Shown: in pieces, positions 37,871 to 46,935 of the stretch
How positions within the stretch are numbered: the first letter of the stretch is position 1
Layout: each line of letters begins with the position of its first letter
Origin: Viola odorata
Lineage: Eukaryota; Streptophyta; Magnoliopsida; Malpighiales; Violaceae
Assembly: GCA_963691705.1 (NCBI GenBank)
Contig: OY829545.1
Coordinates: 9,365,444-9,429,443, forward strand
Length of the DNA stretch: 64,000 nt
Direction of reading: 5' to 3'
The notes under the pieces: model-generated
Databases searched by the model: none
What the model was told of the DNA's origin: nothing
What the model saw: only the letters and a program-made list of their open reading frames with translations
Program-made: the position numbers and the translations under genes

Positions 37871-37987
37871 GGGTCTTGACTTGGAGTCAACTTACATAAT
37901 TGAACACGATATTATTTATTTAGAAGAGAGAAAAAAAAAAAATCTCCCAAGAAAGAAATTTTTGAACTGTAATCTGCATATGATATA

Positions 37988-38235
37988 CTCCCTCCATCCC
38001 ACAATACATGTTTTCCTCGCATCCCAATATTTAGTAGGGAACGCATATTGAGGAGGCCGGATGAGACACTATTTGAGCCCAAAAAAATTCAATTTTTTTG
38101 GGAACATTAACGTATTTCTCAGAAAAAATTAAGGGTAAAATTGTCTCAAATAGTGAGTCTACCGGCCGTTTTAAGATACGTGCCGAAACAGTAAAAGCAA
38201 AAGCTAAAACGACATGTATTGTGGGATGGAGGGAG
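37988..38235. mobile_element. Stowaway MITE
   Basis: A 248-bp element with perfect terminal inverted repeats of about 24 bp starting CTCCCTCCATCCCACAATAC, flanked on both sides by TA. Size, termini and target site fit a Tc1/mariner-derived Stowaway MITE. The perfect termini suggest a fairly recent insertion. Confidence 0.9.
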
Positions 38236-38414
38236 TACTTTTTTTTCTAAAAAAAAATAACTCTCGATCCATTTTAACAATAATTAAGGTAATAATTGAT
38301 TTTTTTTTGATATATTTTTAGCAAATTGTTCTCAATTGTTAAATTAACTACACCCAATCAACACTACTTTTTAATTTTTCAATACATTAGAAATGATAAA
38401 AATGATATTTTTTT

Positions 38415-38725
38415 AAGGATAAAAAAATGACCATTACTTTATTTTATTTTTATTTTGTTAACTCTTCAGAATATTTATGACTTATTAAAATTTTATTCCA
38501 GATTTTTCTTATTTGTTTGATTTTTTTTTTCAAAATTTTTTATCCTATTTATCTTTTTTTCTCATTTTTACGAAATAAAAAATACGACAACAAAAAATCC
38601 ATTAGGGTTGTGGATCGAAAACCTAACAGATGGGTCTTCTTACGATGAAAAATAGTTTAGGGACCGAATTTAATAAAAAAAATTGAGGTGTTTATTTGTT
38701 AAGCGATGATTGTAATAGTTCATGT
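38415..38725. repeat. Dispersed ~320-bp repeat, copy B
   Basis: Same family as 37300-37640, sharing the CCATTAGGGTTGTGGATCG and AAACCTAACAGATGGG blocks in the same order. It directly abuts the tandem array. Confidence 0.55.
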
Positions 38726-41700
38726 TTTGACAAGAGCAATAGCTTGAAAGGGCAAAATGGATTTTAGAAGTTTTTTTAACCTATTTCCTTTTCGAGAAAT
38801 GTTTTTTGCATTTCTACAATATTTTGAAATTTGGAAAACTGTTTTCTAAATTTGGTAAATAGTTTTCTGAATTGGGAAAACAGTTTTTTGAATTTGGAAA
38901 ATTATTTTCTAAATTTCAAAATTAGAAAAAACTATTTTCTCACTGTGAAATAATTTTTTGAAATTTCGAACACAGTATTATGAATTTAAAAGGCAATTTT
39001 CTGAATTTTTAAAATTCACATAAAATTCAATTTAATGACACATAAAATATTCATGAAATCTTTTTTGCGTCTTGTTTCTTTTAGTTAAATTGTTATATTC
39101 TTCGCACAACTGTAATAGTTTTAATAGTGTTTCGACTAAAGCAATGATGTGAAAGGGAAAAAACAAAATCCTGAATTTGTTAAACCTATTTCTTTTACAA
39201 AAAATGTTTCTTGCATTTGAAAAAAAAAATTGGAAAATGGTTTTCTAAATTGGGAAAAAAGTTTTCTAAATTTGGAAATTTTTCTTCTAGATTTCAAAAT
39301 TAGAAAAACCAATTTTTTACTTTCAAATAAATTTTGAAATTTCAATCACAATTTTATGAATTTAAAAAGCTATTTTTTGAATTTTTAATAGTATAAATTC
39401 AATTTAATAACCTACGAAGTACATAAAATGTCCATAGAAAGCTCTTAGGGTCTTGTTTTTTTTTATTCAAATATTATAATCTTCACACAAGTGTAATATT
39501 TTTAATCGTGTACTGAGTAGAGCATTGACGTGCAGGGGCCAAAATTGTCTCAGAATTTGTTAAAGCTATTTCTTTTCCAAAAAATATTTTTTTGCATTTC
39601 GACAACATTTTAATTCTGGAAAATGGTTTTCTAAATTTGGAAAAGAGTTTTCTGAATTTGGAAAATTGATTTCTAAATTTCAAAATTAGAAAAAAACTAT
39701 TTTTTTTACTTTCAAATAAATTTTGAATTCGATCACACTTTTATGAATTTAAAAAGCTATTTTCTTAATTTTTAAAATTCGCATAAAATTAAATTTAACA
39801 ACCTACAACGTACATAAAATGTTCATGGAAAGCTTTTAGGTCTTGTTTCTTTTGGTTCAAATATTATATTCTTCGCACACGTGTAATATTTTTAATCGTG
39901 TTCGGACCAGGGCATTGACGTGTAAGGGAAAAAATTGTCTTAGAATTTGTTAAACCTATTTCTTTTCCAAAAAATATTTTTTGCATTTTGACAATTTTTT
40001 TAATTCACGGTTTTCTAAATTTGGATTTTTTTTTCTAAATTTCAAAATTAGAAAAAACTATTTTTTACTTTTAAATAAATTTTGAAATTTTGAACACAAT
40101 TTTACGAATTTAAAGAGCTATTTTTTGAATTTTTAAAACTCTCATAAAATTCAGTTTAAAACCTACGAAGTACATAAAATGTCCTTGGAAAGTTGTTAGT
40201 GTATTTTTTATTTTGGTTAAAATATTATATTCTTCGCACACATGTGAAATTTTTAATCGTGTTCTAAATAGAGCATTGGTGTGTAAGGGCAAAAACTATT
40301 TTCAAATTTTGTTAAACCTATTTCTTTTCCAAAAAATATTTTTTGCATTAGGACAATTTTCTTAAATTTGGAAAATAATTTTTTAAATTTGGAAAACTAT
40401 TTTCTTAATTTCAAATATTTTCAAATTTTAAACACAATTTTATTAATTTCAAAAGCTATTTTTTGAAATTTTAAAACTCGTATAAAATCCAGTTTAATGA
40501 CCTACGAAGTACATAAAATGTCCAAGGAAAGTTGTTAGGCTCTTATTTTTTGTTTCAAGTATTATATTCTTCACACAACTGTAATATTTTTAATTATGTT
40601 CTGAGTTAAGCAATGCCTTGAAAGTGCAAATAATGTTTTCAGAATTTTTTAAACCTATTCCTTTTCTGAAAAATGTTTCCTGCATTTTGACAATTTTTTT
40701 AATTCAAAAAATGGATTTCTTTATTTGGAAAATGGTTTACTGAATTTGGAATTTTTATTTTCTAAATTTAAAAATTAGAAAAAACTATTTTTCTACTTTC
40801 AAATAAATTTAGAAATTTCAAATATAGTTTTATGAATTTAAAAAGCTATTTTCTGAATTTTTTTAAATCTCAAAAAAATCAGTTTAATAACGTAAAATGT
40901 CCATGAAAAATTATCAAGGTCTTATTTCTTTTAGTTCAAATATTATATTCTTCACACATATGCAATATTGTTAATTGTGTTCTAAGTGGAGCATTGGCGT
41001 TAAATGGAAAAAACTGTTTTTCAGAATTTATTTAACCTATTTCTTTTTCAAAAAATGTTTTTTGCATTTTGATTTTTTATTTATTTTGGAAAACAGTTTT
41101 TTAAAATTTGGAAAACAGTTTTCTGAATTTGGAAAATATTTTCTAAATTTAAAATAGGAAAAACTGTTTTGTTAATTTCAAATATTTTGAAAGTTCGAAC
41201 ACAATTTTATGATTTTCAGAAGCTATTTTCTGAATTTTTAAAACTCGCATAAAATTATATTTAATGACCTACGAAGTACGTAAAGTGTCCATGGAAAGTT
41301 CTAAGGCTTTTGTTTTTTTGGTTCAAATATTATATTCTTCGCACAACTATAATATTTTAAATCGTGTTCTGAGTAAAGCAATCACTTGAAAGGGAAAAAA
41401 TTGTTTTAACCTATTTCTTTTCGGAAAAAAGTTTTTTGCATTTTGAAAAATTATTAAATTTGGAAAATGGATTTCTTTATTTGGAAAACAGTTTACTGAA
41501 TTTGGAATTTCTTTTTCTAAATTTAAAAATTAGAAAAAAACTATTTTTTTACTTTCAAATAAATTTTGAAATTTTGAATATAGTTTTATGAATTTAAAAA
41601 TCTATTTTCTGAATTTTTAAAACTCACATAAAATTTAATTTAATAACATACACGAATTATATAAAATGTCCATGAAAAGCTATCAAAGTCTTATTTTTTT

Positions 41701-42228
41701 TGGTTCAAATATTATATTTTTCGGACAACTGTAATATTTTTAATCGTGTTCTAAGTAAAGCAATGGATTGAAAAGGCAAAAATTGTTTTCCGAATTTGTT
41801 AAACCTATTTCTTTTCCACACACAAAAATTACATTTAGATTTTCTTTTTAATTTTGGAAATAGTTTTTTTTTTAATTTGTAAAACAGTTTTCTGAATTTG
41901 GGAAATTGTTTTCTAAATTTAAAAAAGAAAAAATTGTTTTCTTAATTTCAAATATTTTGAAATTTTGAACACAATTTTATGAGTTTCAAAAGTTATTTTC
42001 TGAATTTTTAAAACTCGCATAAAATTATGTTTAATGACCTACGAAGTACGTAAAATGCCCATAGAAAGTTCTAAGGCTCTTGTTTATTTGGTTCAAATAT
42101 TATATTTTTCGCACAACTGTAATATTTTAAATCGTGTTCTATGTAAACCAATGACTTGAAAAGAAAAAAAATGTTTTCAAAATTTTTTATACCTATTTCT
42201 TTTCCGAAAAAAGTTTTATGCTCCCAAA
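38708..42228. repeat. Satellite-like tandem array, unit about 385 bp, 9 copies
   Basis: The marker TATATTCTTCGCACA (with variants) recurs at about 39089, 39475, 39866, 40228, 40563, 40945, 41329, 41712 and 42100, giving periods of about 335-391 bp. Each unit contains the same order of blocks: AACCTATTTCTTTTCC, a run of 21-22-bp sub-repeats of the type AATTTGGAAAACAGTTTTCT, AAAATTAGAAAAAACTATTT, and GACCTACGAAGTACATAAAA. Very AT-rich, no coding potential. The right end is cut off by the kinase fragment that starts near 42229. Confidence 0.85.
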
Positions 42229-42448
42229 ATTGTGGACCTATTTCCCTCTACCATCAGATTCAACCATAGAAATAACTTGATCCTTAACATATTTACAAAG
42301 GGAAACAACATATTCAGCATAAATTCTGAAAAATATCAATCACCACCAATGCTTTCTATACTTGAAATCATCATTGATTAAGAAGAGAAAAATAGAGAGG
42401 CAAGAAAAATAGAACATACTACAAATCAAGAACCCATTAATTAAGTGT

Positions 42449-42857
42449 TCAACTAATTGTGGATTGTGATTTGTGACCCTCATCGTAACATTGTGAGAGA
42501 TGAACTTGTTCCAATTTTATTGATGAGAATGACATTCCCAATGGAGGAGGTTGGGTCGCTAACCAGAAAGAAACTTGTTGCATGGCCGGTCGAATCTTGG
42601 GATTGGAATCCAAGCAAGCAAATGCTAGTTTCACAGTCTGCAACACATCTCCTGCAACTCGACCTTCAAGATACGGGACGCGGCGGTCAAGCACATCCTT
42701 CAACAATGTATGCTGATTAATAGACAAGGAGGACGATGAGGATGATGACGATGACAATAATTTTAACCATGGAAGTGAAGAAATGAGGTCAACAGGATGC
42801 CTTCACATCATTACTTCCAGTGTTACCACTCCAAAGCTAAAGACATCACATTTTTCT
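42449..42857 (-). pseudogene. LRR kinase 3' fragment (third copy), truncated and stopped
   Basis: It corresponds to exon 2 of the intact kinase, from [16 protein letters not shown] to the end CYDEGHKSQSTIS. An in-frame TGA (42803-42805) replaces the Gly of MMGRHPVDL, the Ser run is shorter, and the N-terminal side ends abruptly at 42856-42859. There it is fused to sequence from the last intron of eIF2B delta. The 3' flank (42229-42448) is homologous to that of the other copies and keeps a ~100-bp block lost from copy 1. Confidence 0.85.
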
Positions 42858-43526
42858 GTGAGAAATGCACATGGACAACACACAGGACATGGACTGGTGT
42901 AAATTAGAAACACACATTCATCTCTTATTCTTTTACTTTGAATTGCAATTGTGGTTTCAATTTATTTCTGAGAATTTTCTGCGTTTTGCTTTTATTAGGT
43001 TCCACCAACAAGTGTTCCTGTCATTGTGCGTGAATATGGCGGAGAAAGTTTGTGGATGTAGTTGTTTTGCCAATGGATGATGAAAGCTTATCAAGTTTTG
43101 TCCATGCCCAATCGTATGACCAAGACAGCAAACAATAAAAGAGCTAAATTTGGATTAATTGCTTCTTACTCTGTCGAAGTTCTGGAATGATGATGTGAAC
43201 TTTCGACATTTTTGTTTATTTTCTGACCGTGCAGAGTGCATTTTTTGCCTCTCCGGGAGGATTAGTGATGACTTCCTAGAATGTTGTAAAATTGTCTCTT
43301 CTGGGCCTTGCAAGATGATCTTTTATCCAATAACAGTTTTGTTACTGACAAATTTCTTTTAATTCAGTTTGAATCTTTCTTATTTGAGAAAAAAAAACCA
43401 TGGAATCTTTCTTGCTGTTCTGTTCCATGCGAAGAAATATTTGTTTGAGGGCCAGTATGTAGAAGATTATCTTATAGCAAACTAAATCACAACCAGTTAA
43501 CATTTCCGAGGCAGGGGAAATTATAA
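42856..43526 (+). pseudogene. Duplicated 3' end of eIF2B delta
   Basis: Begins inside the last intron of eIF2B delta (homologous to 31904 onwards). It carries a complete copy of the last exon (42999-43061, PPTSVPVIVREYGGESLWM and stop) and the 3' UTR. The rest of the gene is absent, so this piece cannot encode the factor. The left edge is a fusion junction with the kinase fragment. Confidence 0.9.
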
Positions 43527-43808
43527 TCATGACAACACCTTCCACCGAAGCCCATGCCACCCTCCTCCATTCTTTGAAATAGACTCTCTCACCACATATG
43601 TATCCAGTTCCACTCCATTGCCCATAAAACACTCAAACCAAGCCTCAACAACCTTTGCAGTCTCTTCTTTCACACACCTGACTGTCTTCCTCAATTTGTG
43701 CAAATACTCATAAACCTTCTGCTCTTTCCCAGTCTCAGCACTCACTCTCAACAATGCTGCAAGCTCTGGCTCCTCCAAGCTCACTCCCAAATTTCTCATG
43801 TGCTCCTC
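43527..43808 (-). pseudogene. Fragment of PRORP gene, copy 2
   Basis: Nearly identical to 32572-32853, with a few substitutions (SAETG for SAENG, YEYLHK for YEYFHK). It ends at the same stop after GGGWHGLRW, so the truncation predates the duplication. The small number of changes indicates a relatively recent duplication. Confidence 0.7.
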
Positions 43809-43855
43809 CACTCCCTATTCTTCTAACATTGTCCTAGATTTTTTAAATTTATATC

Positions 43856-44651
43856 TGATAATACAAAAGTATATCACAAGGGCACAACGGACATTGTACC
43901 TTCACAAAGTACCGTTGACCAGGCAAAACGGCACATGACCGGTTTGACCAAGTCAAACATATGAAACGGCATCGTGACCGATTGACCAAGTCAACGGGAA
44001 TAAGTGACCAAAGGACAAGTCTAGCCCGATCGCCTCAAAACGGCACGAAGCCGATCCACTCGCTAAGCTGTGAAGAAACGGATCGACACCTCTTCAAACA
44101 TTGACCAGGTCAATGTTCTCCGAACGGCAGCATGCCGATTCGCTATAAACGGCACCTTGCCGATTCGGCATAAACGGCTTAAAGCCTACAACAAAGGTAC
44201 ACTGTATACTATTTCTATTAAATCAGTGGTCAAAGCCACACATGGGAGACAGCATTTCCTGCTCCCACTCAACCATTATAAAACTATTACCCATAGGGAA
44301 TGTTTATCCTCCCAAAGGTATGGTCTCTACTTTATATTTATTAACTCTTACTTTTGAACCACTTTGTGGAAAAAAGAGGAAAGGTGTCAGCAGATCTAAC
44401 CACTCCAACCACTCTAGTCCTACATAAGGACTAGAGGGAGAGAGAGGAAGAGAGATCTGGAGCTCCCAAAAAGAGACAGACACTGTTCCGATAACATTCT
44501 CTGCATCTTAATCCAAACACTGACTTTGGCATTGGAGATTCTCCGCCGGAGCAAGCCTCCGGTGGTTTTGCAGGTCGCTCAAGGGGCTCCGACCACACTC
44601 CCCGAGATGCCATTAGACGGAAAAGCCCTCCCATCCTTCTTTGGATTATCA
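43856..44651 (+). repeat. Left LTR (796 bp)
   Basis: TG...CA ends with the 7-bp inverted termini TGATAAT/ATTATCA. The upstream part holds WRKY-type TTGAC palindromes and six AACGGCA...GCCG motifs. A TATAAA box lies at 44277-44282, and a perfect 10-bp stem hairpin at 44412-44436 falls in the predicted transcribed part. Confidence 0.95.
44277..44282 (+). promoter_or_regulatory. TATA box in the LTR
   Basis: TATAAA in the context CCATTATAAAACTA, about 420 bp into the LTR. It predicts the start of R near 44310. The right LTR carries the same site near 50399. Confidence 0.5.
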
Positions 44652-44672
44652 AATGGTGCTTTCATTGAGAGC
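44652..44672 (+). promoter_or_regulatory. Putative primer-binding site
   Basis: TGGTGCTTTCATTGAGAGC begins two bases after the left LTR, at the expected place and with the TGG start of a primer-binding site. It is not the initiator-Met type, and I cannot name the tRNA. Confidence 0.45.
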
Positions 44673-44749
44673 TTTTGAAGTTTCAAGTGAGCAAGCCTTG
44701 AGATTCAAAGCTCTTCCTTCTCAATAATTTGGGGTTTTCATTTCCAAAA

Positions 44750-45889
44750 ATGGCATCCAATCAAAATTTTCAATTAAATCAACCTGCTGGTGCTGCTGCT
44801 GATCAACGTGGATCACCACCGATGCAAGCTTCATCTCCTCATGTGGAACTAAACATCACGGCTCAACAACCTAATTTTCCAGAAATCCCATGTCCAGGCG
44901 CAACCCCAGAGGTCATTGAACCAGCCATCATGCTTGAGTTTGCTGCCCTGCACCAAAGGATGAACGTGATGATGCAAACGTTCATAGGAGGAGTTCCTCC
45001 GCCAGTCAACCAGCCAGTTGTTCCCCAACAGATCTACAATCAACAGGCGGTGGAACCATCTTTTGAGCCACCACCAGGCCATCAAAGTGCAGATCTACCC
45101 AGAAGGGAAGACATAGAAGGATTCGTCAATCAAATAGCTCAACGCAGCGCACGGAGTCCTGAACAATCACCTCGAAGTAGATCCGAGAAAAGGAGAAACA
45201 GAGAGAGATCGGTGACTCCACATCAAACCAGGAGAGATCGTGACAGAGGTAATCCAGATCTGTTTAGACGGCCTGTTCAGCAACCAGATCGTGAAAAGCA
45301 GGATGATGATCCAACAAATCCGTTAACCCGTCGGGTTCGGAGGCATCAAGTGAGTAGGCATGTCAAGCTTCCATCCGATTACTACCATGGGACAACAGAT
45401 CCGACGGTTCATGTGAGTTTAGTAAAAAAGCATGTTAAATTTTTTACTAGAAAGGATGAGGCGTTGTGCCAAATATTTGTGATGACCCTTAAAGGGATAG
45501 CCAACACTTGGTTTGAAAAGCTACCAGCCGGATCCATTGACTGTTTCGAGCAACTAGAAAAAGCATTCAGAAGCCGATTCAGCTCATTAATACCGACGGA
45601 GAAATCCTCAGCCATTCTGTTTGACATGATGCGACAGTCAGGAGAATCGTTGGCTGCATACGTGGCTAGATTTAGCACAGAGCTAGCAACTCTTCCTGAT
45701 GTAGCACCCAACCTTGCAGCAGAAGCGTTGAAAAGAAATTGTAAATATCGAGAATTGGAGAATGCTCTAATTGCAGACACTCCTAAAACCTTAGATCTTT
45801 TGCGGATCGAGGTGGAAAAATATTCCAGAATGGAAGAAGCAGACTACCAAAGGAGGAAACGGGAGGAACCCGATCTCCAGAGTGCATAA
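44750..45889 (+). CDS. Retrotransposon gag protein
   Basis: A 379-residue protein starting MASNQNF at the first ATG. The N-terminal half is Gln/Pro-rich with an Arg/Ser-rich stretch. The C-terminal half (about residues 215-370) fits the plant retrotransposon gag domain (PF03732-like): KLPSDYYHGTTDP, LKGIANTWFEKLPAGSIDCF, FRSRFSSLIPTEKSSAILFD and RQSGESLAAYVARFSTELAT. I see no CCHC zinc knuckle before the stop. The frame is intact, as expected for a young element. No pol frame follows. Confidence 0.88.
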   Translation: MASNQNFQLNQPAGAAADQRGSPPMQASSPHVELNITAQQPNFPEIPCPGATPEVIEPAIMLEFAALHQRMNVMMQTFIGGVPPPVNQPVVPQQIYNQQAVEPSFEPPPGHQSADLPRREDIEGFVNQIAQRSARSPEQSPRSRSEKRRNRERSVTPHQTRRDRDRGNPDLFRRPVQQPDREKQDDDPTNPLTRRVRRHQVSRHVKLPSDYYHGTTDPTVHVSLVKKHVKFFTRKDEALCQIFVMTLKGIANTWFEKLPAGSIDCFEQLEKAFRSRFSSLIPTEKSSAILFDMMRQSGESLAAYVARFSTELATLPDVAPNLAAEALKRNCKYRELENALIADTPKTLDLLRIEVEKYSRMEEADYQRRKREEPDLQSA

Positions 45890-46935
45890 AAAAAGCAAAC
45901 GGCAGAAAGCCGATATGCAGATTGGTCAGCCGATTTCCCTTCAATGCCGTTGTCTAGATCAGAGGAGGAAACGACAATATTCTCAAAACGGCCTAGTGCC
46001 GAATGACCGCAAACGGTTCAGTCAAAACGGCATCAAGCCGAATCGTCAAAACAGAGATAAGTCCAAATTGCTTTATCTTTGTGAAAATTTCTGGAATATT
46101 ATGTATGACATGAATTATCAAATATTCCCAAGCAATGAAAAATATATATTTGCCAGTATTGTTTCTCGTATGATTGCAGATCTCGAGAAAACAAAAAACA
46201 AATCAGCCGTGGACGTATATCGCTATGAGGCATATATCGTTATTGAGGCATATATCGCTATGAAGACGCATATCGTCATCACATCGTCATAAGGCCATTT
46301 CGGTCCTGCTGATCAGACGGTGACAAAATAGAGAAAGACTCAAACCTATCTGTGTCTTAGTAAACCAGATGGAAGTACCTGTGTCTTCGTAAACCAGGTA
46401 ATAAAGACTCAAACCTATCTGTGTCTTAGTAAACCAGATGGAAGTACCTGTGTCTTCGTAAACCAGGTAATAAAGACTCAAACCTATCTGTGTCTTAGTA
46501 AACCAGATGGAAGTACCTGTGTCTTCGTAAACCAGGTAATAAAGACTCAAACCTATCTGTGTCTTAGTAAACCAGATGGAAGTACCTGTGTCTTCGTAAA
46601 CCAGGTAATAAAGACTCAAACCTATCTGTGTCTTAGTAAACCAGATAGAGAAACGACAACGCAAAAACAATGTCTCCAAAACGGCCCAGTGCCGAAAGGT
46701 CGAAACGGCCACCTCAAGCAAACGGAAACAGATTCCTCAAACGGCAACTTGCCGATTTGCCAAATAAAGATAAGTTCAAGTTACAATTGTTTTATCTTTT
46801 TTATTTTTATTTTTCGGGAGTAACATATATATAGCAGAAATCATTAAACATTAGCAATTACTAAAAATTGCAAAATTATATATATTACGAATGATAATTG
46901 TTCATTACAAAATGAGCCAAAACATTGCTAAATGT
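45890..46935. other. Non-coding interior of the LTR element
   Basis: Lies between gag and the antisense ORF. It holds five or more AACGGC...GCCGA palindromes (45898, 45983, 46025, 46679, 46738), a short CATATATCG repeat near 46230-46270 and the 69-bp tandem repeat at 46333-46648. No pol domain in any frame. Confidence 0.6.
46333..46648. repeat. 69-bp tandem repeat, about 4.6 copies
   Basis: Near-identical 69-bp units start at 46333, 46402, 46471, 46540 and 46609. Each unit contains two half-repeats, CTGTGTCTTAGTAAACCAG and CTGTGTCTTCGTAAACCAG. It is open on the minus strand, but that frame is only a by-product of the repeat. Confidence 0.92.

Larger units (their letters stand above)
36864..37987. 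other. 5' flank of LRR kinase with dispersed repeat and LINE tail
   Basis: The promoter of the intact kinase, then a repeat at about 37300-37640 that recurs at 38415-38725 and 56300-56610. At 37720-37870 a poly-T run and GGAGAAATCGGGATTTTATT look like the 3' end of a minus-strand LINE. Confidence 0.45.

Noticed and set aside
38708..42228. CRISPR-like or coding interpretation of the repeated array
   Set aside because: Units are ~385 bp, AT-rich and diverged, in a plant nuclear genome; a satellite-like array explains it.
46287..46721. 144-codon minus-strand frame with repeats of WFTKTQIGLSLYYLVYEDTG
   Set aside because: It is only a translation of the 69-bp tandem repeat (a multiple of three), with no independent evidence of coding.
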